This document shows positions 1 through 11,345 of a DNA stretch of 64,000 nucleotides, piece by piece. Both the position numbers and the translations under genes were made by a program. The notes below the pieces were generated by a model. That model had not been told where the DNA came from. It saw nothing but the letters and a program-made list of their open reading frames with translations, and ran no database searches. How positions within the stretch are numbered: position 1 is the stretch's first letter; every line of letters starts with the position of its first letter. Origin of the DNA: Hofstenia miamia (Eukaryota > Xenacoelomorpha > Acoela > Hofsteniidae); contig CABFPE010000049.1 of the NCBI GenBank assembly GCA_900660155.1, forward strand, positions 346,045 to 410,044. Reading direction: 5' to 3'.

Positions 1-505
1 CAACTAGTTATGTTAAATACCCTTCTGACATTCTTCAAACTAATCAGAAACCTACCACCTTATAATACGATTAAAATACCGGGATTTATTCATAAACAGA
101 ATTCAAGATCAAAGCTTTTTACATGCGTTAAGTATAAGAAGAACGTTTTAAAGAAATCCTTCATTAATGTCGCCATTCGAACCTGGAATTCGCTACCTAA
201 AGAAATTAAAAATATTGAAAAATTGAAACCTTTTAAAAAGCATTTACAAATCTTCCTTAAGCAAAAATATATTTCTGGAAAATCATGGCTAGGATACAAA
301 TTTTATAACAATGACTATACTATAACTCGTTATTAAAATAGTACTATAGTAATTTATCCATAGCCTGCAAGATTTCTTTTGTAATTTATGTGAATTGTAT
401 ATATGTGTTTTTGTGAATTTAATGACGCTATTCAAATAAATTATCAGTTATTTAATTGTTAACATTTATTTGAATAAAGATTCTCTTATCTTATCTTATC
501 TTACA
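1..505 (+). mobile_element. 3' end of a non-LTR retrotransposon (LINE), ORF2 C-terminus
   Basis: An open frame at about 10-336 encodes the C-terminal tail of a LINE reverse transcriptase polyprotein. It carries the usual end signature WNSLPKEIKNIEKLKPFKKH, a small domain found after the RT in Jockey/CR1/L2-type elements. A non-coding 3' UTR follows, with an AATAAA near 473 and a short TCTTA microsatellite tail at about 482-505, as LINE 3' ends often have. The RT itself lies outside the window to the left. The C-terminal residues resemble those of the LINE at 4400-5905, so both may be one family. The clade is not certain. Confidence 0.75.
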
Positions 506-599
506 TTTCCTAAGATATTTGAACAACTATTATTCAGAAAAATTGTGGATTATCTAAACTCCGCCAAAATTTTATCGTAGCGACCGCATGTAGTCACAA

Positions 600-830
600 A
601 CACAATTCCACCTGAGATCTAAATGAATGTTACAGACACTGTCCATGGTGGACAGTCCACCTTAATCCAAACAGTGATAATTGCACAGCAATGCCATTAA
701 TATACCTCAGCAAGGCAATTGACAGCATTGACCACCAGATCGTATGTACAAGACCTCTATGCCTATGGACTTATCAGTAACTTTACTTCCCTATACTAGG
801 TTGACAATATACGTCAATGGCATAGACCAT
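600..830 (+). mobile_element. Decayed LINE reverse transcriptase fragment (motif A region)
   Basis: Around 690-740 the sequence reads YLSKAIDSIDHQIV, a worn copy of the LINE RT motif A consensus (LDLSKAFDSIDH). A neighbouring frame then reads LYAYGLISNF, as expected after motif A. Frames shift within about 100 bases, so the piece is dead. It is separate from the LINE tail before it and the LINE after 1440. Confidence 0.5.
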
Positions 831-838
831 TCTAGGGC

Positions 839-865
839 AACCAAATGCCATAAATGGCATTTTGG
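839..865. repeat. Short near-perfect hairpin
   Basis: CCAAATGCCA at 841-850 and TGGCATTTTGG at 855-865 are inverted copies around a TAAA loop, with one extra T in the right arm. It may be a relic of a small element or chance; no function is assigned. Confidence 0.4.
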
Positions 866-1439
866 TGGTTTTTGGTCACAAAATTTCATTTTTAAATTTA
901 ATGTTTAATGCTAAATGTACACATTTTTGTGAAAATTTTTATGGGTTTCATGGTTTTTACGCCCCAGTCATATTTTTTGACAATTAATGGAGTAATTTAT
1001 AACAATGCAACGAACTGTGTCAATTTGATTGGTGCTTACAATCAACTAAAATTGCTCTATTTGTATTGCCTAAGAGGATTTGTTTTCATTTGGCATCTAT
1101 TACTTTTACCACATGTGAGGTCATTTTTCTATTCATTCCCTGTTAGAAAAAGAGGGAATTAACTGTAATTGAATACAGTTTTTCGCATCATAGGATCTTT
1201 TTTCTATAAACGGTAAATTACATTTTTATATTACTAACTATGCTTGGGTTATGGCGAATATTTCGCCTAATTTATGTTATCGCTAATAACTCCTTTATTA
1301 AACCAAAATTCAATATTACTTATTTTAGAGATACCTTAACTGTATATAAACATAAGTTAAGAAACAGCATGAATACATGCAAGATATTTAAAAAATGGAT
1401 ATTCATTAAAACAAAACTTTATTCTACTTTCTAGTACTA

Positions 1440-1982
1440 ACACGAACGTTGCTTATATCCGGCATCAAGTTAATCCCGGGCCTTTCAAAACTGATAATAT
1501 TTATGAATATTCCGAATTCTCAAACATAATGAATTCAATTAATTCCTTTAAATATATTTACATAAATTACAATGAAGTTTTTCTAAATTTAATATGCTAC
1601 AACGTTAGGAATGTACCTTTTTGCCTTAATAAACCCAAAAGAACTCCACCCTCTTTCTCTTTTCGTTTTGCAACAAAATATGAAATCATAAAGTCGATAA
1701 AATGTTTAAAAAATAAATCCAGTGGACCCTCTCTAATACCAATGTGGTTCCTAAAACTCTCATGTGACTTAATAGCTAAACCAATATGCTAAATTCTAAA
1801 GACATGTATAAAACACTTCTTTTTTTCCAGATAAATTAAAATGGGCAAATATAACACCATTATTTAAATGAAATGATCCCTCAGATTGCGTAAATTATAG
1901 ACCCATTTCGATCAGTTCTCAAATCAGCAAAATATTTGAACGAATTCTTTTTAAAATTCTTGCAGCAGCGAACTCATAAACA
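1440..1982 (+). mobile_element. Internally deleted LINE: 2A-like start plus N-terminal RT
   Basis: At about 1447-1485 two frames together resemble the 2A-like leader that opens ORF2 in some LINEs: LLISGIK, then NPGPFKTDN after a one-base frame change. The frame from 1529 then runs into the start of an RT domain (EIIKSIKCLKNKSSGPSLIP near 1683), and about 1890-1960 reads NYRPISISSQISKIFERIL. The endonuclease expected between leader and RT is missing, so the copy has a large internal deletion. It stops abruptly where the next LINE fragment begins, near 1983. Confidence 0.6.
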
Positions 1983-4340
1983 TTTGTTACAATCCTAATA
2001 AAAATTATATCTCTGATTTTTGCAAACACAAAATTGAAGAAATCGAATATGTCATTCTTAAAAATAAATGTATTAGTGTTCTTGGAGATTTTAATTCCAA
2101 TTATCTTAATTCTGCTGAATCAAAACTAATTGAACAAATTTGTGATATTCTTGATCTTCAAACTATTAATTAAACCAATCTAACTAGATTTTCTAATTTA
2201 ATAAATTATTTCTTATCCGACAGTTCCAATAAATATAAAACCTATATATTTAGTGATCACAATCTTTGCGTATATGTTAGTAACTATAAGTTGAAAGCTA
2301 AATATAGGAAACTTATTTATTCTAGGGATTTCAGTCATTTCAATGAGCAAAAATGTATAAAGTTGTCGAAGATCGTTGCTTTTGATCTTACCTATACTTT
2401 TAATGATGATCATCATCATTTTAAAGATGCGTGAAATCATCAAAGCCTTAGATGTAGTCGCACCGCTGCGAACCGAATTAATTAGCACTAAATAAACGCA
2501 GGTGATTAACCAACCCCACGATTCCGACTTGATTAAAGAATTGGTATTCAAAAAATAAGCTCTGAGCTTGCCAAATCGAATCCTATTAATCTTAATTGGA
2601 CTAATTATTAGGAGACTAAGCAATTAATCAAATGGAGCCACAATCAAATTATGAATCAAAGGTAAAGATTACTTCAAAGGCTAAAAAAATCTAACCAAAA
2701 ATGGAATTTTCTTAATAAAAGCATTGGGAAATCCAAAGGAACAAATATTAGTATTGAAGCAATTAAATATATAAATAGGACATACAAGAAAAAGATGGTT
2801 ATCGCAAATACTTTTAACAGAAATTTTGAAAATATGTTGTAAATAAGCTAGATAATAATAAATCTTGTGGTTCCAGTAACCTACCGTATTGGATAATTAA
2901 AAAATATTTTTACAATTTTATTGAATACCTGCTTGTAGCATTTAATCAAAGTATTATACATAGTGATTTTTCAATTTCTTTTAAAACAATCAGATATTTC
3001 ACCGTTATTTAAAAAAGGAGACCCACTAGATCCCATGAACGATCGACCAATTAGCATAACACACCTTTTCTAAAAAAATATTTGAAAAGCTTTTAGCTGC
3101 ACAAATATACAAGTTTATTAATGACAATCAAATTTTATCAAGTAATCAATTTAGATTTTGACCTAAATTCAGCGCATCTGATGCGATTTTATCAATCACA
3201 GAAAAAATTAAATTTAATTTAAATCAAAATTTTGTTTGAACCAGTAGCATTACTTGATTTAAGTAAAGCATTTAACTCAATGAATTTCGATATTATAAAA
3301 GAAAAATTTTAGTTACAAGATTTTGCAATTAATGCAATCGCAAGCAACGAGTAAAAATTGGCAACATTTTTTCAGAAAATACTATTACAAATTTAGTTTT
3401 ACCCCCCAAGAAACTGTACTAGGCCCCATTTTATTTTCACTATACGTAAATGATATTTCAAAATCCTTGGAAAACGGAAATTTATCAATACGCAAATAAT
3501 ACTTGCATATTATGAACAGCAAGAAATCCCTTTGAGGCAACCAGACATTTAACAAAAGATATTGGAAACCTCGTAACATATTTCAATTGTAATATACTAA
3601 AAAGCAATTCTGACAAAACTCAATTTATCATCTTTTCATCCAAAAAGCAAATAATTTACTGAAAATATTAATGTTAATGTTTGTGATACTGAAATTATTC
3701 AAAGCACATGTGTAAATTAGTTTGGTGTACTAATAGACAATGACTTAAAATTAGATAATTTTCTTTCCCAAAAATTAAAAAAGATGGCACTTGGAGTCAA
3801 ATATTTGTATAATCTACGTAATGCAGAAAACACCTTTCATGTAGAACTAATTAATTCATTTGTGCTGAGTCAAATTAATTACTGTGCATTTCTCTTTCAA
3901 AATATAACATCGCAAAAACGTTCATCACTATCAAAAATTTTTAACTGGTCATTTAGAACACTGGATTATATTGAAAAGCACGAGTTTATTACGCAATTAA
4001 GATCACCATATGATATTTTAGCCCCGAGTTACTTTATTCAGTATCAATCTCTATGTATGATTCATAAATATATTCCTGAATTAAGATCATTAAGTTTTCT
4101 CAATAATTACATTACAATCAATAAATGAAGTAAAGCACTTCTTTTTAGCATCAATAATCGTCAATATTCATTTTCTTTTAAATGTTCAATATTATGGAAT
4201 GACTTAAGTATTGATATAAAATGTTAAAAAAATTATAAACACTTCAAAATAAAATCAAACAAATTTTATTGAATAAACAAAAATTATTGGGCATAGATAA
4301 TAAACTCAATGCATAGTCAAATTATTTTTAAAAATGGCCT
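1983..4340 (+). mobile_element. Broken LINE: endonuclease C-terminus, RT and tail
   Basis: A 5'-truncated LINE. About 2080-2110 encodes VLGDFNSNYLN and about 2250 SDHNLC, the GDFN and SDH signatures of the apurinic endonuclease domain. RT pieces follow: NNKSCGSSNLPYW near 2860 and ALLDLSKAFNSMN (motif A) near 3250-3290. An open stretch at 3784-4128 is the post-RT region. Stops and frameshifts interrupt almost every domain, so it cannot make protein. The + orientation matches the flanking LINEs. It ends by about 4340 without a clear tail. Confidence 0.7.
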
Positions 4341-4399
4341 TTAATTAATAATGCATATGTAAATAGTTTTGGAAGTATTTTTGTCATGTGTTCGTATGT

Positions 4400-5905
4400 A
4401 GACTTTATATACATATTAGCAATAAATTTGCTTTAACTCTTAATCAAATTAACAAGCATCTTTATAAACATGATCTCTACTCCAAACACAATAGGGTTCT
4501 TTTTCGTAAAGGTATTTCTGCGAGCGACGCCTTAGTACAAATTACAGAAAAATGGCGAATAATAAATTATAATGAATACTCAGAAATTGCTTGCTTAGAC
4601 CTCTCGAAAGCTTTCGATTCCATAGATCACAGTATCTTACTAAAAAAAAGTTAAATTTCTAGGTTTTTCTAATGACAGCGTAAGTCTCATCTCCAGTTAC
4701 TTATACAATCGTATGCAAAGAGTTAAAATTAATGAATCTTTTTCAGATTGGGTACGTACAAAAAATGGGGTTCCGCAGGGCGCAATTTTGGGTCCTTATT
4801 ATTTAATATTTACATAAATAATTTGTCCGAGCAAGTAACATGTGAAATCATACAATATATATGCAGATGACACCATATTATTTAATTCCAATCAATTTCC
4901 CGAAAAAGCGGTTCCAACTCTCGAAACAAACTATGCTTCTCTTGGTAAATATTTTGCTTCTATAAAACTAAGAGTAAATCCACTAAAAACTCAATTCTGT
5001 ATTGTTAAATCAAAAACTAAATCTACTGATACTTCAAGATACAAACTTAATTTCAACGGCATTCAAATAAAAAAGTTTGAGTCTTTTAAATACCTTGGAA
5101 TTATTTTTGACAAAAATCTAAATTTTGAAAAGCAACTAAATCATGTTATTAGAAAAATGACCATATTGATTAAAGCAATTAACCTTATTTCTCAAAAACT
5201 TCCAACTAAAGCAAAAATCCAATTAATATATGCTCTAATATTAAGTCATTTCAACTATACCAACATACTCTACACAGATATAAACCAAAAACTTCTCAGG
5301 AAATTCCAAGTGCAACTAAATTGGGCTATCAAAGTAGCAGTAAATATTCATAGCTTTAATAAGAATAATAAATATAGAAAAATTTCAAAATTATTTCTAC
5401 ATCCGCAATGCTACATCTATATAAATATCTTAACGACGTTCTTCAAAATAATAAATAATACTTTCCCATACAACAAAAATGACTTCCTTGCTGTAAAATT
5501 AGTCAATAAACAAAATATATGAACACGCAGAATTGAACCTATTCGGTATAAGAAGCGAATAATGAAAATTCATTTCTAAACACAGCTATAAATATATGGA
5601 ATGAATTACCAAAATATATTAAACAAATAAGTAGATTAAGAAACTTTAAAATGGATATTAAAAAATATTTTTGCACTTATAATATAAAAAAACTGAAATG
5701 GTTATAAATTTAATAATCCTGATTACTCTATTAATAGAAACTAGCAATCGCCATAACTCACGTTAACCACAACTTTTATTTGTAAATATCTTCTTTTTTT
5801 AGTTTAGTTTTGTATTACTTTCTTGACGCTTTCAGAATTTGTTATCAGTATTTCTATTTATTGTTAAAACAATTTCTGAATATTGATTTTTCTTCTTCTT
5901 CTAAA
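4400..5905 (+). mobile_element. 5'-truncated LINE with near-complete RT domain
   Basis: The best preserved LINE here. The frame at 4388-4654 carries the finger motif FRKGISASDALVQITE and motif A, ACLDLSKAFDSIDH. After one frameshift near 4650, GVPQGAILG appears at about 4770-4800. A further frame at 4842-5522 has the catalytic YADDT and the thumb (FESFKYLGIIFD). The C-terminal WNELPK lies near 5600. The 3' UTR ends at about 5905 beside a TTC-rich tail. The RT would synthesise DNA on nicked target DNA, but this copy lacks its 5' half and has at least three frame breaks. Its 3' UTR (about 5805-5870) is nearly repeated at 7560-7640. Confidence 0.75.
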
Positions 5906-6252
5906 GAAGATGCTGGATTGACTCAACCACCTCATCCAGTTTTTAGTCATTAGAAACGTTGGTTAAATGCTGCATCATATTATACTAATTATTTTCTAAT
6001 GCGAAAACAATTCTAGATTCCCTAAGCTGGAATCTTAGTCATCAAAGCTAAGAAAATTGACAATGGCATATTTGGTGAATTGTTTGAATTTTAATACAAT
6101 TGAGCAAAATTGATAAACATTTTTTAAAATGTGATTTAACAACATTTAATCGTTTTGGTATTTATAATTGTCATTAAAACGCATTCTTTCACTTATAAAT
6201 GCTATTTTTTGCAATTTATAAGTGCTATTTTCTAATGCTATTTTTTCATATA
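5906..6252. other. Intergenic AT-rich stretch with short TGCTATTTT repeats
   Basis: No coding signal. Between about 6190 and 6250 the motif TGCTATTTT occurs three times, and once more near 6485 on the far side of the MITE at 6253-6455. The MITE therefore appears to have landed inside this small repeat. Confidence 0.4.
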
Positions 6253-6455
6253 CAGGGTGCCCATAAATTCTGGAAACAAATATTTTAATCAATTTCTCCA
6301 CCGTCCAAATATGAGAGCTTTTTCCGGATGAAGTACATTAAATTTTCAAGTCATCTGCTATCATCAGATATGAACATCCTTTATAGCCAAAGAGAACTAT
6401 CAGTTAACTCTTTTTTGAGCTATGGTATCCTGTGTCAGACTTTACAGACACCCTG
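6253..6455. mobile_element. Non-autonomous Tc1/mariner-type MITE
   Basis: A 203-bp element with imperfect terminal inverted repeats of about 22 bp: CAGGGTGCCCATAAATTCTG at the left, and CAGGGTGTCTGTAAAGTCTG when the right end is read inward. TA dinucleotides flank both ends (6251-6252 and 6456-6457), as expected for IS630/Tc1/mariner insertion. There is no open frame, so it must have been mobilised in trans. The autonomous partner is not in the window. Confidence 0.65.
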
Positions 6456-6457
6456 TA

Positions 6458-7559
6458 TATTTGTCATTTTCGCGATTTTAGGTGCTATTTTCCATTTGCT
6501 CTAGCCAATACTTGAGAGTATGCAAATATTATCAATATTCATAGCTGACAAAAATGTAAAAAGTGATATGAACTTCTTTAAAAATGTTGCAATCAAAATC
6601 TACTTACATCCACAAGAAAAAAAGTGAGTATAATCCAATGAAGTACTCAAATATTTGAATTTTGCTGAAGTTTATTGCAAAGAAAATATGATCAGTGAAT
6701 GTAGATATTCATTATTTACATGAACTAATCCGCCTTTTGAATGATATTCATTTGTACGATGAATTTGTCTTTAGTAATTTTCTTTATGAGTGGCTTCAAA
6801 TCAGATCCCATTGAACAATTTAACAGTATTTTAGTTCTGAATTATAAACCCAGTGAATACATTAACCAATTTTATGTTGCCATTTTCGTTTTATCTTCGA
6901 GTAAAATACAGCATGGACGTTTTTTGCCCCCTGAATAATATGATGTAAATCATATTCTCTGCGAATTAAATGATTTAGATGTAGAAATATGGAAACTTAA
7001 AGTACTTAGAACATTGAAAAGGTAATTCAAGAATAATCTACTAAGTCATCAATCTAGCGAAAATAAGCCTTTGTTCAATTTGTATAAGTTGGTTGTTTTT
7101 GAAGTTTGTAGTTTTTTTTGAAATTTTATTTTTGTAAGCATGTCTATATTCAATTTTTAGAACTTTCCTGCGTTTAAAATGAATAACAAAAATTTCCCAA
7201 GCGTCTATTATTGAATATTTAAAGCTAAAATTGAGGTGTTCTTTGACAGTTGGTAACATTGACAATTCTGTTCAACTACATATTTACAAAACTAATAACT
7301 GCTACTATTTATTTAATCTCACTACTAATTGGCAATTGTAAATACTTCACAGTGTCTTCAATGATTAACAAGCTTACTTGGTGCAATGCCCTTTAAAACA
7401 TCAACATTTTAAAGTGAATACATTTAGATATTTCCAATTTTGTGTATCCTTTGAAATTCCGTATTATCTACTATTTCTGAGTAATAATTTAAAAAACTCA
7501 AATTGAATAAGCACATATCTAAAAGCATCTCAACTTACAAATTGTTATTATTAGTGAAA
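6458..7559. other. Intergenic region, nothing recognised
   Basis: AT-rich sequence with short open frames of low-complexity composition. No family motif, splice pattern or terminal repeat was recognised on either strand. Confidence 0.5.
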
Positions 7560-7640
7560 TATTATTTGTTTGTTCTATTATATTCCGTATTTCTTGGCGC
7601 TTTCAGAATTGTTACCAATCAGTATTTATTATTATCTCTT
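7560..7640 (+). mobile_element. LINE 3' UTR fragment interrupted by an R2-like LINE
   Basis: The block CTTGGCGCTTTCAGAATTGT (from about 7590) and its flanks match the 3' UTR of the LINE at 5805-5870. The match appears to resume after 8130 (TATTTATTTTTAAAA), so the R2-like fragment on the opposite strand inserted into this UTR. Confidence 0.5.
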
Positions 7641-8131
7641 ACTTCGCACAGCTTCATGCTGGTATTCCTCTCAGCTCGGGGAACTCACCAGTTCCCAGGG
7701 AGTCTGAGAGCTTTCCTCAGGACTCTAGCGGTTCCTAACAATGCTGCCTTCTTTGCCACCGCTCCTCTCCACTTTGGTACTCCTAACTCCTCCAAGTATC
7801 ACTTATGCTTTTTACTCACTGCTCCTAGTGCTCCTACAACTACCGGGACTACTTCAACCTTCCTTAACTTCCACAGCCTTTCTATTTCCTCTGCCAACTC
7901 TCTGTACTTGGCTATCTTCTCTTTCTCCTTGCTTTCTACATTTCTGTTCTTTGGCACTGCTATGTCTATCACTGTTCCTAATCTTTTCTCTTTGTCTACC
8001 ACTACTATGTCTGGCCTCCGTGCTTCTATCACCTTGCTTGTCTATATGTTGAAGTCCCACAGTATCGTAACCTTCTCATTTTCTATGACACCCTTTGGTT
8101 TGTGCTCATACCACTTGTCTCCTGCTTATTA
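7641..8131 (-). mobile_element. R2-like LINE 3' end, restriction-like endonuclease domain
   Basis: On the - strand, 8130 to about 7700 encodes WYEHKPKGVIENEKVTILWD, RRPDIVVVDKE and, further on, KYRELAEEIERLWKLRK and GALGAVSKKHK, then ALLGTARVLRKAL. These are the conserved C-terminal blocks of LINEs with a restriction-like endonuclease (R2/NeSL/Dong-type), including the catalytic PD. The domain nicks target DNA for reverse transcription. Only the last 160 or so codons remain, with a frameshift before GTARVL and no RT, so it is a 5'-truncated dead insertion. It ends in a TAA-rich tail at about 7623-7640. Confidence 0.75.
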
Positions 8132-9450
8132 TTATTATTTATTTTTAAAATCATTTGCAGATAAAATCAATACAAATGAAGTGTTAAAAACTTATTAGGA
8201 TTTCAAAAACAGTATGTTCTTCATAAATTAATATTGGCTGTTGGAAGTGATTGATGTCTTTTGTAATTTAAATGTGATTTTTCTTGGTTGGCCAATTCCC
8301 AAATATTTTTTTCCCTTTTACCTTCATATAGTTAAATGTGATATTTAATCGAAGATGCTATCGAAAATATATCCCATTGCACACAAAATTTCTCAATATG
8401 TATTTTTCTTCTTCCTGATCTTAGATTGTGAAATGATGCTAAGTAAACCAAAAGCACATAGACTTGCAGAAAACTCCAGACCACATTAAATTAGCTTTTT
8501 AAAAATGGAGATTTTTAAGCTTTACACTTTGCTATTTAGACACAAATATGAATATATTGACTAATGATTAAGTTACATTATTAGCTAACATTTAGAGAAC
8601 AAATACAGTAACCAAACATGTGGACCTATATTGAAATTTTAGAGTCAAGTAGGTTCGCAGTCGCATCAGTCAAAATACCGTGCCATCGGTTCGGTATTGT
8701 TATGACAATTTCAAAATCAGTTGTATATTTGCTATATAATGAAGAATATTATGATAAAGTCTCTAGTAGCTATGATTAACAAATTGGGAAAATAAATAGA
8801 CTAACTCATCATAACCTATGGAATTTTTGTGAATTAACTTAAGTTTGATGAATGTCCCTTATTCTTGCCACACAGTACACACACCGCTAAATACAATATA
8901 ATACTGATAGATTTTTGTGCAGACCTCGTGGAAATGATAATTTTGAATAATTCCAAAATACTATTGTTGTTTATACTATAGGTTTGGTAAAATACAATTA
9001 TATGTTGCAGTCAACTACAAAATACATGATTTTACAGATTATACCTTCTATGTAAATCACTATTTTATTCAATTTCAAACTAATTAGATATTCATTCAGA
9101 ATCAGTGTAAGAATAAAAATTAAATAAATTATAAAGTTCAATCTTACAACATGCCTATATTATGCATTAATATATTTAACTAAGTAAGTGAAAAAATGGT
9201 AATGGCACAGAATTTTTATTGCCTAGTGTACTTTCATTGCAATGGCGTTAGGTAATATAGACCTATTAATGCATGACGTTCAACAAAAATACATAAATCT
9301 GCATAGACTTATGATAATTATTAAAAATTTTTATGAAAAAAACCAATACAAGGATAGATATACGAAAAATATTTGATACAAGAAGTACATACACAAAGTT
9401 TTTTTAGCAAAATACATACACTAAGCGAAAAAATGCTGTATATGACACTA
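8132..9450. other. Intergenic region; one isolated GC hairpin
   Basis: No coding signal recognised. At about 8675-8700, AATACCG and CGGTATT form a 7-bp stem around an 11-base loop in otherwise AT-rich sequence; it may be a remnant of a small transposon. The rest is featureless. Confidence 0.4.
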
Positions 9451-9454
9451 CTTT

Positions 9455-9565
9455 GTTTCGGCATCGGTAGGTTCCTGGGCTTCCTAAGTTGTACTTACGG
9501 GACCAGACTGTACTTGGGCCAAGTTGTTACGAGGCCCAGCTGGGTTGGGCCTAAAAATTAATTCT
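9455..9565. repeat. GC-richer repeat-like patch with GGGCC/GGCCC motifs
   Basis: This short patch stands out from its AT-rich surroundings. It contains GGGCCAAG, GAGGCCCAGCTGGG and TTGGGCC, partly self-complementary around the central CAGCTG. Its style resembles the 52930-53100 patch (ATTGG/CCAAT motifs), but I cannot align the two. It is probably a transposon remnant of unknown class. Confidence 0.35.
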
Positions 9566-9569
9566 TATT

Positions 9570-11022
9570 TGCATCTCGGATCTGGAATTCTTAAATATGT
9601 GCCTCTCTGTTCTAACAATTTATATTGGGTCATTAAAAATTGCGAGATTTTCATTTTAGTTGAAGTAAATTTTCATTCGTTATTTGAAAACATGGGACAC
9701 TTCTATTTTATGTCAAAGAGCAGTGTAAAAAAGTTTACTACACTATAAACTAAAAAACATATATACCAAATTTAGCTTTCTAGTTTCAATTTATTTCGAA
9801 ATAGTAAAATATCTTGCTGCCAATTCTCTCGGATCCACTAAGAAAAGATCTAATTCAAATAATAGAGAATACCTATTTACTGCGTTTAACTAATATATGA
9901 TAATGACTTGCACGTATTTTTTAGTCAGGGCAGGATTTTAAGATCAGGTCTATCAGGAATAATCAGGTTAGATAAGGTTTGTGGCTTCGTAATTCAGATA
10001 TAAATCAAAACAGGATCAGAATCAGGTTTGAAAGTACCCATGTTGCTTGATGATCTCATATTATTTTGGTATTATTATGTGGAAAAAAAACCAAAATTCA
10101 TTGAATAAGATTTGATATATAACTATGGTTTTTTATCTATACAAGCATGATTTGGGCAGAATAGCTATAGTAATAGCAAAGAATTTCTGCAATAATGAGA
10201 TAGAGTATGTAGGATTTGAATAGCAAATTTCAGCGCAAAGGCAATGTAAATATAAATGATTTTACTCTGAAATTTTCAGAACATTGATTTATAGATGGTG
10301 TTCGGTTTATGCAATGAAATCTTCGAAATTTGAGCTTCCTTTTGGCCAATTTTCATATAAACTTCAATAGCTTTTATTTCAGTTCATCTCTTTCTTGCAT
10401 ATTTTTTTCATGCACTTACAAATCTGCAAAGTATATAGGGACCTATACATTCCAAATATATACATATTTACAAATTACAAATACACAAAAATACAACAAA
10501 ATAAAAATAAACTAACCTACAGATTAAAAATAAAAATTTTAAAAAAAAATATTAATATTTATATTGTATATATTTTCATACAAGTATTCCATCAGCAAAT
10601 TAAAAGTTGCGCATGTCATTTTGTGACCATCATAGTACATGACACTCGTAAGATTTATCCTTGCTTTTTGGTACAATATTTTTTTCGAATTATATATATT
10701 CTATTATATATGATTTACGAATTTTTTTGAAATTCAATTTTCAAAATTCGAAGAGAAGAGTTTTCACGCCTAGTGTTGAACTACTTTTTGATGGTGAACT
10801 CGGAGTCTAGTTTATGCACAACCTCAAATCATGACTTTTCAAGAAATGTATCAAAGGAAGAAATTAGGCTCATTTAATAATTTGAGAAATACTATCTTCA
10901 ATTTGCTATTTTAATACATTAGTGAGAAAATGAAACAATAAATTCTGACGTTTCTTTATCATCGTTTCTTTATCACATTGAACTTGTGAACAGGACGTGT
11001 ACAACTTGTTTAAATAAAACAA
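9570..11022. other. Intergenic region upstream of transporter A
   Basis: About 9926-10030 contains repeated ATCAGG motifs next to CAGGGCAGGA, which looks like one end of a decayed hAT element without a partner. Beyond 10030 the sequence is AT-rich and featureless. Just before the start codon, about 10955-10993 has a T-rich run ending in GAACAG at 10993. This could be a 3' splice site for a 5' UTR exon or for spliced-leader addition; I cannot confirm either. Confidence 0.4.
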
Positions 11023-11297
11023 ATGAATCGTCTAACAGCGTATCTTGGTTTATTAGGCTTAGGTTTTGTTTTCTTTTCAGAAGGAGTAAATGAATCTATT
11101 ATTGGACCTATCTACCCATTGCGTGCAATGAACACTCATGGAACTTCACAAACAGTAGTCGCATTTACTCTAGCCATGTACACAATTGGTCAATTTACTT
11201 CTTCATTTATTTTATTGACGTTAAATATTAAAAACTACATCAGAATAGTTTTCATTCTGGCTGCTATCATGTCTGCCATTTCAATGACAATGTTTGG
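11023..11297 (+). CDS. SLC18B1-like MFS transporter A, exon 1
   Basis: This exon encodes the first 91 codons plus two bases of a major-facilitator transporter of the SLC18/DHA1 type, a plasma- or vesicle-membrane carrier. SLC18B1 in mammals transports polyamines; the substrate here is unknown. The start ATG is followed by a hydrophobic first helix (TAYLGLLGLGFVFF), then NESIIGPIYP, which aligns with the end of TM1 in SLC18B1. TM2 and TM3 follow. The exon ends TTT-GG before GTATGT at 11298, and joining to 15317 gives FG-IVDSL, matching the FGVLD block of human SLC18B1 as I recall it. The usual MFS motif A between TM2 and TM3 is not recognisable. The paralogue at 46055 has an exon of exactly the same length. 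Confidence 0.82.
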
Positions 11298-11345
11298 GTA
11301 TGTTTATTAAAATATTATATGCATATATATACATATATATATATA

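Noticed and set aside
2213-2623. 136-codon - strand frame
   Set aside because: It overlaps the endonuclease part of a + strand LINE and has no family match; the + strand motifs GDFN and SDH explain the region.
7503-8198. A 231-codon + strand frame rich in Ser, Thr and Leu
   Set aside because: It is the antisense shadow of the R2-like endonuclease fragment, whose conserved blocks are on the - strand.
8640-8740. tRNA-like GGTTCGCAGTCGC
   Set aside because: No acceptor or anticodon stem can be formed around it, and the TTCGA core of the T loop is not present.
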